From: Amorphophallus konjac
Lineage: Eukaryota > Streptophyta > Magnoliopsida > Alismatales > Araceae
DNA length: 64,000 nt
Assembly (NCBI GenBank): GCA_022559845.1
Contig: CM040118.1
Location: 265,941,519 to 266,005,518, forward strand
Direction of reading: 5' to 3'
Part shown: positions 1 to 12,573 of the stretch, piece by piece
Layout: each line of letters begins with the position of its first letter
How positions within the stretch are numbered: position 1 is the stretch's first letter
The notes under the pieces: model-generated
What the model was told of the DNA's origin: nothing
Seen by the model: only the letters and a program-made list of their open reading frames with translations
Database searches by the model: none
Made by a program: the position numbers and the translations under genes

Positions 1-223
1 TATCCCCCATGTTCTGTTCATTTCTTTTTGCACTATTTAATAGAAAATCATTTGCTCGGTGGTCGGGGTGGCACGTCCTGTCCCTTTCGCAATGAAGGGA
101 TGAACAGACTCCCTCGTTTCGCACCTTGCAAATATTACCTTTCAGTTAAAAAAAAATTTAGGAATTTCACTCTGCCAATAGAGATATCATTCCCAATCCC
201 TTTGATATTCCAAATAATGAAAT

Positions 224-1726
224 TCATGATAACTGTTTAGTATCAAGAATATTACCCGTGGATCCTGTCCTTAACATAGATCTGGTTGTTACCCCTGATC
301 TCTCATTATACAATGCCAGAACATTTTGAGATTCTACAAGGTTAGCTATTTCCAGTCTTCTTGTAGAGACCTCATCTATCGATGGAGGTTCATGCTCTTG
401 CAAGGCCTTTGAGTCATCCTGACAAGTGTTTTGGTTTGAAGGGAGCTCCAAAAGTGGGCGAACCAGGGTTTCGGAGTGAGTTGCATGAGTGAGTTCCTGA
501 TGTCCAAGAACTGTGGGAACCTGGGACAAATCCGGGGAAACCAATTGAGGTAATGCTGGTTCGGAGCTAGAAAGTTGCTCCACATTAATAGTTGGTGCAA
601 TCTTCACAGGAATTGCTTCTTGCAGGCATAGATTAGTATGATCAGCTGGATCCCCTGGGTCTAAGACAGGAGGATTTGAGGAGTTTAATAAACAGGCCTT
701 ATTCAAGTCCGAAGACTGATTGGAGCTATTTCCCAGAGTTGAATTCCTTGGAAGAGTAGAAGGAATGCTACCTTCAGTGGCTCAGGTGGCAATCAAATTA
801 TCTTCAGCTATTTCCTTCTGATTGGTTACTGGCTACCAAATGGCCTTGCCTTTGATTTCAGCTGTAGTCTGTTTTGGTTTCAAAGTATTGGTTGAGTTCC
901 TTGAGCCTTTACAGTTTGTTACATTATGACCAATACGAGAACAAATAGAACAATAAGATGGAACCTCCGGGTAATTGACATCCTGCCATGCACCACCTCC
1001 TGGGACACCAATCCAAACTCTAGAGGGTCGCGGCTTGGATATATCCAGCTCAATGCAAACACGAGCATCATTCGTTTGAGATAAATTCAGAGTGCATTGA
1101 TCAACCTTCAGCACTCGACCAATATTACCAGCAATGGACCGAATCAAGTGCTCTATGTAGAAGTTAACCGGGAGACCAGGGAAAGAAATCCAGACCGGGA
1201 GAACGGGCGAATCTACTGAAGGTGAAAAATCCATAGTCCATTTGAAGAAACGGAATAATCGACCATGTACAAAAAGCGTCTCCTTTAATAACAGAGATAG
1301 ATAATCTTGATAGTTTCGAAATCTCAATAGAAGGTGTCTGTTGTCCAGTGCGCTTATCATATAGTCATCAGTAAATCTGCACCTGTTGTTCAAATGAGCT
1401 CTGATATCAGAGAAAGGTGGTCTTCCCTGAGGGGTGCGGGCAATCAAAGAGAAAGTGAAAGGGCCCAGGGACGTCGTGATCTCCTCCTGGGTGAAGAAAA
1501 CTGCAGGTTCCCCATTGTCGGTGAGTGTCGGAGAGTGGACTGAGCCCGGGACGACCGACAGGGCCATGGAAGATGACAAAACTTCAGCGAACGATCTTCC
1601 GCCAGTAGTCGAAGCAACGCCCAAAGAAGGAAGGCCAACCTGAAGAGGTGAAGAACCCCGTTGAAGGGAGGCCAGGGAGGGGCCAGGCACCGAGGGGGCC
1701 ACGAGTGGCCCCCCGGGGTCAACCAT
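224..1726 (-). pseudogene. LINE-like ORF1 with DUF4283 and CCHC knuckle, two in-frame stops
   Basis: The minus-strand reading frame from the ATG at 1726 has a proline/serine-rich N-terminus. It is followed by a DUF4283-type region (about residues 90-240, with PVWISFPGLPVNFY and a later GAWQDVNYPEVPSYC) and a CX2CX4HX4C zinc knuckle (CSICSRIGHNVTNC). Such proteins are the nucleic-acid-binding ORF1 of plant L1-type LINEs, or free-standing relatives. TAG at 835-833 and TGA at 784-782 interrupt it. The same frame then stays open to the stop at 224-226 as a Ser/Pro/Glu-rich tail with no domain I recognise. No ORF2 (endonuclease/reverse transcriptase) is visible; it would lie left of the window, and 1-223 shows nothing recognisable. 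Strong for the family, moderate for LINE origin, since DUF4283 also occurs outside LINEs. Confidence 0.75.
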
Positions 1727-2603
1727 CGAAAATGGCGACTCAAGGACAAAACTCTCTTCTCGTCGACCTAGACCTTTCGTCTAAGCCAATGAATATACAA
1801 TCCTCTTTAACCTCAAGACATACCACCTTTTCTAGAGCAGTGAGCAAAAGCCTTTAACCAACCTTAAATGGGCCTTACAACCAAGGCTAAATACCTATTT
1901 AAGTAAAAGATGGGCCTTAGGATGAATATATATATATATGTATGGTGATGAGTCCACTACCAGGCCTCAACCCATACCCATGAAGAAGGCCTTAAAAACC
2001 CAAATATAAATGGGCCGTGTAGAGAGCATAACCCTTTTCCGTTAAAAGGTGTGTATAGGATATAAACACCGATATCTCTGCATACCAAAAGACCTTCGAA
2101 CGTGCATGGGAGAGATTAGGCTTTAACACCCAAAATAGGAGGGCGACTGCAGATATAGTTGTAAAAGGTTTGAATGGGAAAGTTTGAACCTATTAGGATG
2201 GTTACGTGGGAACTTAATTCCCAATAGGATTCTAAACCCCAAATAAATATATATAACCCTCATCGAGCAAGCAAACGTCTTTTGCTCTGCTACTGCTATT
2301 CTTTCTGTTCGACGATGACCTGTTGCTCTTGTGAAGAAGAGTTTCATCTTCTTCCTTTTGCTACGTGCATCCTGCGGCTGTTGTAGCTATTAGCGAAGCT
2401 TGCTTCTCCTTTCTTCCTCCTATTGCCGTTCGAGCTACTACCGTGAAGAAGTTGCACTCTTCTTCTTCCTTGCCATAGTGTAGTGCAGTGCAGTGCTGCT
2501 GTGGTGTTGTATAAACTGCAGTTGTTGTTGCTGATGCTTCTTCCTTTCTTTCTACGTTGGCCATCTGTTGTTGCAGTTATTCTTATATCGTCTCTGCTTT
2601 GTT
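1727..2603. other. Non-coding stretch with a promoter-like TATA and pyrimidine-rich leader
   Basis: No credible coding region. On the plus strand an AT stretch with a TATATATAA-type box at about 2247-2256 is followed by a TTCTTC/CTT-rich tract (2270-2560), as in LTR or plant 5' leaders. A short TA microsatellite lies at 1928-1939. This could be part of a degraded element or the 5' side of the LINE on the other strand; I cannot decide. Confidence 0.3.
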
Positions 2604-4915
2604 TGTCATCCAAACCAAGCCAAAAAAGTTAGGTTTTATCAATATTTGAAGCACAAACCCGCAGTATAAGTATAATACATGCATATAATCAAGTTATCAT
2701 AGTTTTATACCTCCTGGCAGTCATTTTACGTAGTCTTTTTAAGATTTCTATCTTCCATAAAAATAGCGACCAAGCATAGGCCGCCTATTAATGAACGACC
2801 TCTCAGAAGGTCGCCAGTTTTTAATTGTCGACAGCCTTTCGGGCATAGTTTAATGTGCGACCCTGCCCCTGCCGCTATTTACTGAAAACAGAATTAATAA
2901 TTAACCATGTTTAAAAATTAAATATCTATGTAACCTGATGTTAAAAATTATTGCATGACCATGTTCTAGCTTCCTTATATTTTTCTCTATTTATTCATGT
3001 CTTAACTTTCCTGATTATGTAAACTCAAGGTATATGAATAGTGCTATGAGCCTAGGAATGTACCTGCCCGATGCGCAACATCAAACAGAAAAAAAGAACG
3101 ACTGTCACCCAGTCGCCTATTAATGATTGAGCGCCCTCCTAAGAAGGTGCTGTTTTGTAGAAAAATTAATAAAATAGAAAATGTATGAAAATCCTAAAAT
3201 TATGACATGATAATAGACGTTATTTAAAGATTAAGCGCCCTTTTACAAGGTCGCCATTTATAATGAATTGTATTGATTTATGGAATTTACGAGAATGAGC
3301 GCCCTTTCACAGGGACGCTAATTCTGAGGATTTTCCTGAAATTCTATTAAGATAATTGATTGAGCGACACCTCACATAGACGCACAATCATGATTGAGCG
3401 CCCGTCTGAATGGTCGCCAATTCTTCTCTCTCTATTTCCATCACGTTTTCAGGCCCATATCGCGGGTTACTTGGCACTCTCATCTCACATCCGTAGATGG
3501 AGTCCCTGTTTTGTTTCTATCGATTACACACTTAACTCTTGGTGATGATTGGACCCTCCATGGGATATTCCTTCCTTTGGACTGGTACTTTCTTCATTGA
3601 GACCTCCGTAAGTCTACGCTAGCCTTGGATTACCTCAAGGCAACCGAGCATGTTGTACCCTAAAAAACCTGGAGCCCTTACTTGTCACGTTACTCTAAAG
3701 AAACGTGATGCTTAGCCCTCATAGAGCGTTGTTTCTAACGTCTTTTGAGAAGTCTGTCTCTGTCAATAATTAGTGACCGTGACTTGGGCGCTAGAAGGAA
3801 TTGGCGGGCAGGCTAGTGGCGCTATTTCCCTGATTTAGCGACCAGAGTATGGACGCTATTTCATCAAGCTTGTGCTGTTCACAGAAATTAGCGACCAGAA
3901 AGTGGGTGCTATTTATGTAATTGATGGTGACTGAGTGGATGCCAATTACCCAGTTTCATGATATGCCTTCATTTTTCATGTGATTTAACAATGTGTCATA
4001 CTTGTTCAAGATCTGCTCTTGAACTCCTTCATTCGTGAAATCCACCTTATCATCCTACAATCGTTTATTCCTTTGGAACTCTATATTGGATATAACTATA
4101 GTGGATGTCTAAAAATATACATGACTCAATGCTTGTGCATATAGAGCCCGATCTAGTCCTGGGAGGACCACCCGAAAGGACTTGTGCCCATGGGAGTTGA
4201 TTGATCACGGTGTGGCATTGCACCGAAGTGCATGACCTGCTAGATTTTGACATTTTCATGACTCATGCTTGACTTGACATGACTTGCGTGGCCCGAAATG
4301 GATATTTATTTGCTTGATATTATAATAGCCAATTCACATGACTTGACTTGTTATTTACATGCTTGGCAAATCTTGTTATACTTCACATGATTATCACAAA
4401 ATCTTGCTAGTTCGTCCATATTATCTCTTGACACTCTACTCTCGCTTTTATCTTGGATACATGCATCATTACACTTGCATAGTTCATGTAACATGTAATT
4501 TACTTAAAGCACGCTTGACCTTGAGATATAATTCCTACTGAGCATTCGCTCACCCTAGTTTTTCCCCTATTTTTTAGGTAACTCTGATGATGAAACTCAT
4601 TCAGATGGGGACGTACATGAGTGAAGAGCATAGAGCCGTTCCAACCATTGGAGTTGTTATCTAGTCATGTCTTTTCTATTTCTTGAGTCAATCATTGTAT
4701 TTTTCCCTTTATTGAGTCTAGTCTTCAGTAGAATAATATTATGAGTCAATGGATTATGTAATGGTTGTTGGTATTATTAATGAATAAAGGATTTGGTCTA
4801 TTATCTTTACTTTTGCACCTTCTATCCATAAGGTCGAATTTCTTATGCTCTGATTGACATGATTGATATAAACTCGTCACGTGTACCGGGTTCCTTCCGC
4901 GCTCGGGACGTGACA
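2604..4915 (+). repeat. Tekay/Del-like LTR (solo or truncated), 3' end CGTGACA
   Basis: The right end GCTCGGGACGTGACA abuts a Tat gag coding region, so 4915 is a sharp element border. A segment at 4545-4600 (CTGAGCATTCGCTCACCC, then a T-rich run and TTTTTTAGGTAACTCTGATG) resembles Tekay/Del LTRs as I know them. The left border is uncertain; TGTCATCC at 2604 is a weak candidate. No primer site follows at 4916, and no 5-bp duplication links the two ends. The LTR contains the dyad array described separately. Confidence 0.55.
2766..3944. repeat. Array of 21-22 bp dyads, consensus AGCGnCC-N8-GGnCGCT
   Basis: At least eleven units share a 21-22 bp length and inverted ends. Examples start at 2766, 2795, 2855, 3097, 3130, 3234, 3298, 3363, 3397, 3772, 3837 and 3890. 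Centres differ (CACAG, ACCAGAG, CTCACAT) while the arms stay complementary. In the unit at 3097 the arms are CGACT/AGTCG, replacing the usual GCGCCC/GGNCGC, so pairing is kept although the sequence changed. Units are scattered, with AT-rich spacers. Confidence 0.7.
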
Positions 4916-4916
4916 G

Positions 4917-6316
4917 GGACAATTTGCTCTTGGGAACCCAAATGCCCTCCAAACCCTCAATGCTAAAATGGACGTCCTCGTCGACTTGATGAGGACCCAG
5001 ATAGCTGGAGAGGAGAGGTCATGGCTTCCTCAGATGAATCACCCCCGCACAGAGGCCTCCCGGATGATGGCCAGAGGCCGATTCATCCTTCAACGAGGAT
5101 GCATCATCCGGAGTGAGCGGAGCGAACCTTCGTAACCCCCACCTCCAAAGCAAGAAGCCTCCTCCAGCCCAAGAAAGTGCAAGTCTGAGCTCAATCAACA
5201 ACGCACAAAGGAGGACGTTCCAGACCCAGAATGCCAGGGAAACACTCGGAGCCCCCCGGCCCCATCCCAGCGACAGGGGGAACTATCCCTCCAGCTGTGA
5301 AACTTTGAGCGACGTTTCACCGAGCAGGAGCGCACCCTCCAGTAGAACACCACCAAGGAGGATGAGGAGTGACCCCCATTCTCCGATCAGATATTGGAGG
5401 CAGAGATTTCACCCAGAGTCTCTCTGCCGACCTTCAAGTCTTACGACGGCCAGGGCGACCCGGCCGACCACTACGAGAGCTTCGACGCCCTGATGACCTT
5501 GCACGGGGCGTCCGACGCGGTCAAGTGCCGAGCGTTCGTGACTACTCTAGTCCAAGGTGCACAGGCATGGTTCCGAGCGCTCACCCCCGGGAGCGTCACC
5601 AGCTTTCGACAATTTGGGCGACTGTTCAAGGAGAGATTCGCCGGCAGTGCCCCCCCTAGGTCGATAGCGGGATTACTGGCCCTCAAGCAGGCACAAGGGG
5701 AAAAGCTGCGGGCTTACATTAACCGCTTCAAAGTGGAAGCTCTGTGCATCCCCCGCCTGGATGTGGCCTCCTCCATCACCGCACTGACCGGAGGCACCTG
5801 CGACGAAAATCTCCGGCGAGAATTGGTGCTTCACCCTCCTTCCACCTTCACCGACCTTATGACCTTGGCTCTGCATCATGCGGAGTGCGAGGAGGTCATC
5901 AACGCCTACCGAGATCCTGCAAGCTCGGGGTGAGAGGGGGAGAAAAAGGGGTCGTCCGACCAATCTTCTGGGTAGGGGAAGAGGAGGAATCGAGAGGGCG
6001 ACCGAAAGGAACCCCCGCGCAAGTTCGAGCGCTATACTCCTCTATCTACCCCCGTCTATCAAATTTATCAAGAAATAAAGGACTCGGGACTACTCTGCTA
6101 TCGCGAGACGATGAAGACCGACCCAAAGCATCGAAGTCGTCTGAAACACTTTCAGTTCCATGACGATCATGGCCACCATACAGGAGATTGCCACCATCTC
6201 AAGGATGAGATCGAAAGTCTCATCTGCTAGGGCCACCTCTCCCACTACATGGCCGAGCAGAGGGAGGACCATAGAATCCCCCTAAAGAAATTGACAATCA
6301 CCCCCGAGGGGTCCAC
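4917..6316 (+). pseudogene. Tat gag (N-terminus missing)
   Basis: One frame runs from the border: a leading LQTLNAKMDVLVDLMRTQI-type helix, then a charged stretch with FERRFTEQERTLQ. The capsid-like Retrotrans_gag region (about 5394-5900) contains LPTFKSYDGQGDPADHYESF and later AWFRALTPGSVTSF. Past 6020 comes the C-terminal region with FHDDHGHHTGDCHHLKDEI, a His/Cys motif usual in Tat gag. Stops: TAA 5133, TGA near 5301, TAG near 5343, TGA 5370, TGA 5931, one near 5970, and TAG near 6228. The frame shifts to the pol frame between about 6230 and 6317. The product would be the structural capsid/nucleocapsid protein; this copy cannot make it. Confidence 0.8.
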
Positions 6317-9300
6317 ATAAACGTCATCTCAGGTGGATCAGCCTCGGGTGGAGATAGCATCCGAGGAAGAAAGCATCATGCCGAGCGAGCCAGCCGAGCT
6401 TCCGAGCCGCCTAAAGCTCCGCCCCCGGTGACCGACCAGTAGGCCTTGGTCTTCTTGGACCAAGACCTCGAAGGAGTGGTCACCCCAAATGATGACGCCC
6501 TTGTTATCTCAGCCATGATAAACCATTGTAACGTGGACCAGATCTTAGTGGATAACTGTAGTGCCCCCGACGTTTTTTCGTACGAGTGTTTGCTAAAGAT
6601 GGATGAAAACCTGTCAAAACTAAATCGATCCGAACCCCCCCTCTATGGGTTCAATGGCCAGGTGACCTATCTCGAGGGAGCTCTAAGCCTACCTGTTACC
6701 CTTGGTACCATGCCCAAAGCCGTAACCTTTATGGCAAACTTCGTAGTGGTCAAGGAGATATCGGCCTATAATGCCATTTTTGGCCGAGGCATCCTCGGCC
6801 GAATCAAGGTAGTGCCCTCCCCATACCACCAAAAAATGAAGTTTCCCACCAAATACGGCACCGGGGAAGTCCGGGGCAATCAGGCAAAGGCTAGAAGGTG
6901 CTACATGATCTCGGTGGAAACCTTAAGGCCAAAGGACAAGGGCAAAGAGCTCAGAACTATTGAAGATAAAATGACAAGCAAACTCGGGGGTGAGCTACTG
7001 TCTATTTTCCTCAGAAATGATCCGGCCCAAGAAGTAAAAACCGGGGCAGACCTACCACCCGAACTACAAACTCAATACAAAGACTTTCTTTCAAAGTATG
7101 TGCACAATTTTGCATGGTCTGACGAGGATCTCCATGGCATTCCCAAGGAGATAGTAATGCACCACCTCAACCTCGACCCTGCGGTAAAACCAGTACAACA
7201 ACGAAAGAGGAAGCATGCCCCTGAGAAACATGTGATTATTAAAGAGCAAATCAACAAGGGGAAGAAAACTGGGTTTTTTAACCCAGTCCTTTACCCCACT
7301 TGGCTCGCTAATGTCGTCCTAGTACCTAAAACTTTGGGCAAATGGCGGATGTACGTCGACTTCACTGACCTCAACAAAGCCCCTCCGAAGGACTACTATC
7401 CGTTATTGAGTGTCGACCAACTCGTCGATTCAACCGCGGGTAACGAAGCTCTTAGCTTTCTGAATGCATATTCTAGATACCACCAGATCCAAATGAGCCC
7501 CGAAGACATAGAGAAGACCGCCTTCATCACCGACTTCAGCGTCTATTGCTATACCCGAATGCCGTTCGGTTTAAAAAATGTCGGAGCTACTTACCAAAGG
7601 CTGGTCAATTAGATCTTCGAGGATCAGATCAGGCGGAACGTCAAGGCCTATATCGACAACATGCTTGTAAAGTCACAAAGGGCCGAGCACCATTTCGCCG
7701 ACCTGGCCGAGACTTTCAGCACCCTCCAGAGGTACCAAATGAATCTCAATCCCACCAAGTGTGCCTTTGGAGTTAAGTCCAAGAAATTCCTGGGCTTCCT
7801 GGTGACCCAGCGAGGGATCGAAGCCAACCCCGATAAGATCCAGGCCATCCTGGATATGCAGCCGCCTACCTGCATCAAAGATGTACATCGACTGATCGGC
7901 CGGATTGCCGCGCTAAACCGTTTCCTATCCCGAGCGACGGAACGTTTCCGGCCCTTCTTTAAATTGCTGAGAGGGTCGAAATTGGCAAATTCCACATTCG
8001 CCTGGGATGAGTGCAAAAAGGCGTTCACCGAGCTTAAGGAGTTTCTGGCGTCACCTCCTGTGTTATCCAAGCTAGTGCTGGGAGAGACTCTATACCTTTA
8101 TCTCTCGGCAACACCATCCATAGTAAGCTCGGTTCTCATTCGAGATGACCAAGGAAGACAAAGGCCTGTCCATTACGTCAGCAAAGTGCTCATGGACGCC
8201 GAAAGGAGGTACCCCGCAACCGAGAAACTCGTGCTAGCATTGGTTACCTCGGCCAAGTGCCTTCGGCCATACTTCCAGGGACACTCCATTGTGGTGCTGA
8301 CTAGCGAGCCTCTGAAGAAAATTTTGGCCCATCCAGAAGCCTCAGGTCGACTCGTCAAGTTGGCAATATTGCTCGGGGCCTATGATATTTCCTACCGGCC
8401 CCGCACCGCCATTAAGGGACAAGCTCTTGCCAATTTTATCGTAGAGACCATTGTCCCTCCGGGAGAGCTGTCTGAACCTACGGCCGACCTGGCTTGGGAT
8501 CTCTTCGTGGACGAGTCTTCCAATTCAACAGGCAGCGGAGCTGGCATCCTCATCACATCCCCAGAAGGTGTCGAGCTCCAGTATGCTCTAAAATTCAACT
8601 TCTAGGCCTCCAACAACACCTCCGAGTATGAAGCCCTAATTTCTTGGGCTAGGATGGCGAGACGCCTGGGAGCCGAGCGAGTCAACATCTACACCGACTC
8701 TCAGTTGGTCGCTAGCCAAATCCGTGGAGACTACAAAGCTCGGGAAACACAGATGGTCAAATACCTTCACTTGGTGAAAGAGATAGCCCGATCATTCGAG
8801 AGCTTTCAGGTAATCCAAATAGCTCAGTGGGAAAACTCCCGAGCAGATGCCCTCTCTTGATTGGCCTCTTCCATCACCTTAGAAGGGACCAAGTCCGTCC
8901 TACTCGAAGAGTTGGACCGACTGAGCGTGGAAATCGAAGCCGTAGCAACCGTGCAGGCACCACTCGACGACTGGATAGCCCTATACGTAGCTTGGCTAGT
9001 TGACTCTCGAGAACCCAATGACCCTCGGGAGGCTAGGAGACTCAAATATCAAGCTCGGCGATTCGTCTTATTTGACGGAAATCTTTACTGACGATCCTTT
9101 GCCGGCCCCCTCCTCAAGTGCCTTAGCGCCCCGGAGGCTCAGCGAGCCATTGAAGAAATTCACAAAGGGATCTATGGAGCACACCAAAGGGGGTGGTCAA
9201 TAGCAACGATCTTGCTATGCCGAGGTTATTGGTGGCCCACCCTCCAGCGAGACTGCTCCACATATGCTCGGAAGTGTGACCGCTATTAGAGGTTCGACCA

Positions 9301-10207
9301 CCTGATCCACCAGCCAGCCTCAGAGCTCATAACTCTAACCGAGCCATACCCCTTCGCTCGGTGGGGAATTGATATCCTTGGGCCCTTCCCAGTGGCTCGG
9401 GCTCAGAAAAAGTTCCTTATCGTCGCCATCGACTACTTCTCCAAGTGGATCGAAGCCGAGGCTACCGCCAAGATAACAGAAGCGATGATCTAGAGTTTCG
9501 TGTGGAGGACGATCAGTTGTCGTTTTGGCATCCCACGGGTGATTGTGAGAGACAACGGTTGGCAATTTGATAGCACTTATTTTAAGAATAAGTGTGCTGA
9601 CCTACATATTTACAACCACTTCACTTCGGTAGCCCACTCCCAGGCTAACGAGCTAGTTGAAAATGCCAACAAAACCATCCTCAAAGGCATAAAGACCAGG
9701 CTCAATAAAGCCAAGGGTAATTGGCTCGAGGAATTGCCTAGCATACTATGGTCGTACCGAACCACTTCGAGAACCGCCATGGGCGAAACTCCATTTCAGC
9801 TAGTCTACGGCACCGAGGCAGTCATCCCATTGGAGGTCGGTAGCCCATCCTCTCGGATTATCCACTTCCTGTCCAAGTCTAATGAGCAAAAGCTGCTGGA
9901 AAACCTGGACCTGACCAACGAAGTACGCGAGGTTGCAAGAATCCAAGCAACAGATTACCAGCGACGCATGATTCAGTACTACAACGCCTAGGTCAGAGAC
10001 AGGCAGTTCCAGCCAGGAGACCTCGTTCTCAGGAAGGTCGAAGACTCTCGACCACTGGAGGCGGTGGGAAAACTAGCCCCTAACTAGGAAGGCCCCTACC
10101 GAGTGATTGAGACGCTCGAGAAAGGAGCATACCGACTGTCTACCATGGATGGGACGCCAATCCCTCAGACTTAGAATGCGGCAGCCTTGTGGAAGTTCTA
10201 TTTATGA
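6317..10207 (+). pseudogene. Tat pol: protease, RT, RNase H, second RNase H, integrase
   Basis: A single frame with several stops (for example 6440, 7610, 8603, 8858, 9089, 9491, 9989). The protease site reads VDNCSAPDVF, where a D-[TN/G]-G-S motif is expected, so the catalytic-loop Gly is lost. RT shows YTRMPFGLKNVGATYQ and the catalytic box AYIDNMLVKS, where YxDD is expected, so the second Asp is Asn. RNase H follows with Asp losses. A second RNase H (8500-8870) has WDLFVDESSNSTGSGAGI and YTDSQLVASQI, the dual-RNase-H hallmark of Tat. Integrase has GIDILGPF, VRDNGWQFDS and a retained Glu near 9660, then a basic C-terminal domain ending at TGA 10205-10207. Clearly inactive. Confidence 0.85.
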
Positions 10208-11337
10208 GCTCATCCATACATGTAAGAAACCAATAAAGACAGTAAACTCTCCATTTCATTAATGTCAAAATTTTGGTACATCAAATGGGTAGTAGCCAGC
10301 ATAATGTGCATAAAAAAGAAAAGGTGATACACCACGAACTGATTACTCCGTGCGGACGAGTTTAGCAGCTCCAAGCCGAGCCACAGACTCCACCCAGTGT
10401 GGAAACTGGCTCGGATAATGGGACGGCTGACTTTGTCTGCTCGGGAAGTTTGGAGGATATGGTATCAGTAGGAAGGAAATGAAAAGGAAAATATGCCTGG
10501 ACGCTAGAAAACAAGAGAAGAACTCTTCATTCTTTTACGCCGAAGTCGCCCAGACGCCACCGCCAAAGCCTTCATCAACGTCAACCTCCATATTTCACTA
10601 GAGGACGGCAACATAAAAGAAGGCGGTGCCGGTTTTCACTATAGAGAGAAAGAAGAGCAGGAAACTCAGTAAAGCCCCTATTATAGAGTGAAGAGGAAGA
10701 GGCGCCCTTCGGGACCTTTTATAGGCCGGAGTGCGAAACCCCTACCTTAATTGGACCTCCCCTCGAAAACACGCAAGGGACTATAAAGTGAAGGCGAATA
10801 CCTCCCCGAGGAGTAATTATGCCTCCCTGCCATTAAAATCTCTCTACGGGAATACGCGAAAGGACAGGTCAGTTAAAACGCTAAAAGATGAAAAAGTGCC
10901 AGATAAGCACCCTTTAATCAGCTGATCAGTGTATGACTAGATTTTTTCAGTGGAAAAATCAGATAAGATATTTGATTCACCGGAGACTGCAGATATCAAA
11001 CTCAGTCAAAAATGGGAAGAAGTATTTGACTACGCTCTGAAACTTACTGCCATTATATTCTAAGAAAAAGAAAGTACGAGATGAAGTTTCCAAAAAAGGG
11101 CCCCCATACAAAAAGAGGAAAGGTCGGTAAAGCAAATACAGCCTAATCGATCGAGATGGGAGAAGAAGGGGAGGTCTGCGATCGTTCCAGAAGCCCAGTA
11201 GTCGGAAGGCCCACGGCGCTCGGCCCCGCTCCTGCGGTAATGTGCGGCTCATCCTTTGCTCCCTCGGTGACGGCCGGCTTAGACACTGACCCCACCTGTG
11301 TGAGAACTATCTCGACCGTGTGCCCTCTCGAGACAGC
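10208..11337. other. Tat non-coding spacer between pol and antisense ORF
   Basis: No coding signal in either direction. Tat elements normally have an untranslated spacer here that separates convergent pol and antisense reading frames. A TTTTATAGGCCGG motif lies near 10,719. No LTR edge or repeat was recognised. Confidence 0.5.
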
Positions 11338-12573
11338 CTAGCTTAGAGAACCCTCAACCTCAAGAGTGGAACTGTCCTCACTACCATCCACGCCGCTCAA
11401 CGCCGTAGAGGAGGGAGGAGTCGAGCCTCCTTCATCCAAGTCATATCGCTGACCGGGAAGAAAGATGAGCTCATCAAGAACCTGTTGTTGGGCCTCCCCT
11501 ACGGCTCGATTGAAGCGCTGGGTGAAACCCTTCTACATCCCCTGGTGATAATCGAGCTTATAGTAAGCGAAGGCACTCTTCTTTGTGGCTTCGAGGTACT
11601 CCTCCTAGCTCAGATATCGCTCAACGGCCCTCGCCTTCGCCTCTGCTTCCCTCGCCTCGAGCACGGTCAACTTTGCCTCAATCTCAGCCAACTTCATTTT
11701 GGCTTCGGCCTCCTTCACCTCAGCCTCGGTCCGTACTACCTCGGCCTCCTCCCTCGCTCGATCATCTTTTAGGAGACGGTTCCTGAGCTCATCTTGCTCG
11801 GCCTCCCACTGCTTCGAGCTCGATACATGGGTCTGGCGGTCCACTTCTAGGAGGTGAGCTTTTAGCTTGACAGTACGGCGAGCTTGGAACAATTGCTCGA
11901 ACAGTGACCGCACACCCTCCTGATGCGCTCAATCCTGCGCCGGGAGTGAGACCACCTCGTTCTGGAGGACCCCAAGCTCGGAGTACTATTGCTCGACGTT
12001 CCAGTCAGACTCGGCGTGACCTTTGGCCTGAGCCATCTCGCTGCTCTCCATTTTCATCTAGTGACCAGCGATCTCCACCCCTAACTAGGCCATGAACAAA
12101 CTGCCCTCTATAACCCTCTCGAGGAGCATCAAAGGGGGGCATCGCCGAAACTCTTCCTGGACGGACGGGGACTCCAACTCTCGGTAAAGCTGGTACAAGT
12201 AAGCCGGAATGACAAACCGCCCCTACTGCGAAGCGGAACTCCTCTGAGGCGGAGTATGCACGAGGACATCTCCCCTAGCGACTCCTGACCCTGACGTAGC
12301 AATGCTCAGCTTAGCAGGGACCCCGGTATCGGCCTCCACCCTGCGCACCCCCGCAGGCTCAGTCAGACCCTCCAAACCGACCTCCGCTCCTTGTGCCTTC
12401 GCAGACTCGGTGGTGACCTCCTCCACCGACTCGTGCATCTCCAGCCTGGCAACTAATGAGCCCGAGCGACGGGCACTCTTGGCTAGAGACTCCTCCGTCG
12501 AAAGAGGGACCTTTGTTTTCTTCCGCCTACTCTTCTCGACGGCCAGGTCTTTCATCGCCCCCAACAACAATGG
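11338..12573 (-). pseudogene. Tat antisense ORF, C-terminal part (coiled coil)
   Basis: Reading from 12,570 leftward gives a basic/acidic low-complexity segment (EKSRRKKTKVPLSTEESLA), then a segment with FVIPAYLYQLYRELESPS. A long heptad-rich, Ala/Glu/Arg coiled coil follows at 11,913-11,605 (VRTEAEVKEAEAKMKLAEI), then a tail with YYKLDYHQGM, ending near 11,338. Stops occur at about 12,223, 12,110, 12,070, 11,996, 11,932 and 11,604. This is the second half of the putative gypsy-type transposon protein (PF04195-like N-domain plus coiled coil) encoded opposite to pol in Tat elements. The first half lies at 24,865-25,633 across the nested Tek-1. Its role is unknown in the family. Confidence 0.75.

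Noticed and set aside
1928..1939. TA microsatellite as a possible promoter
   Set aside because: Simple repeat with no downstream gene on either strand that it would serve.
4359..4541. 60-codon plus frame in the LTR at 2.6-4.9 kb
   Set aside because: AT-rich, no family resemblance, inside an LTR.
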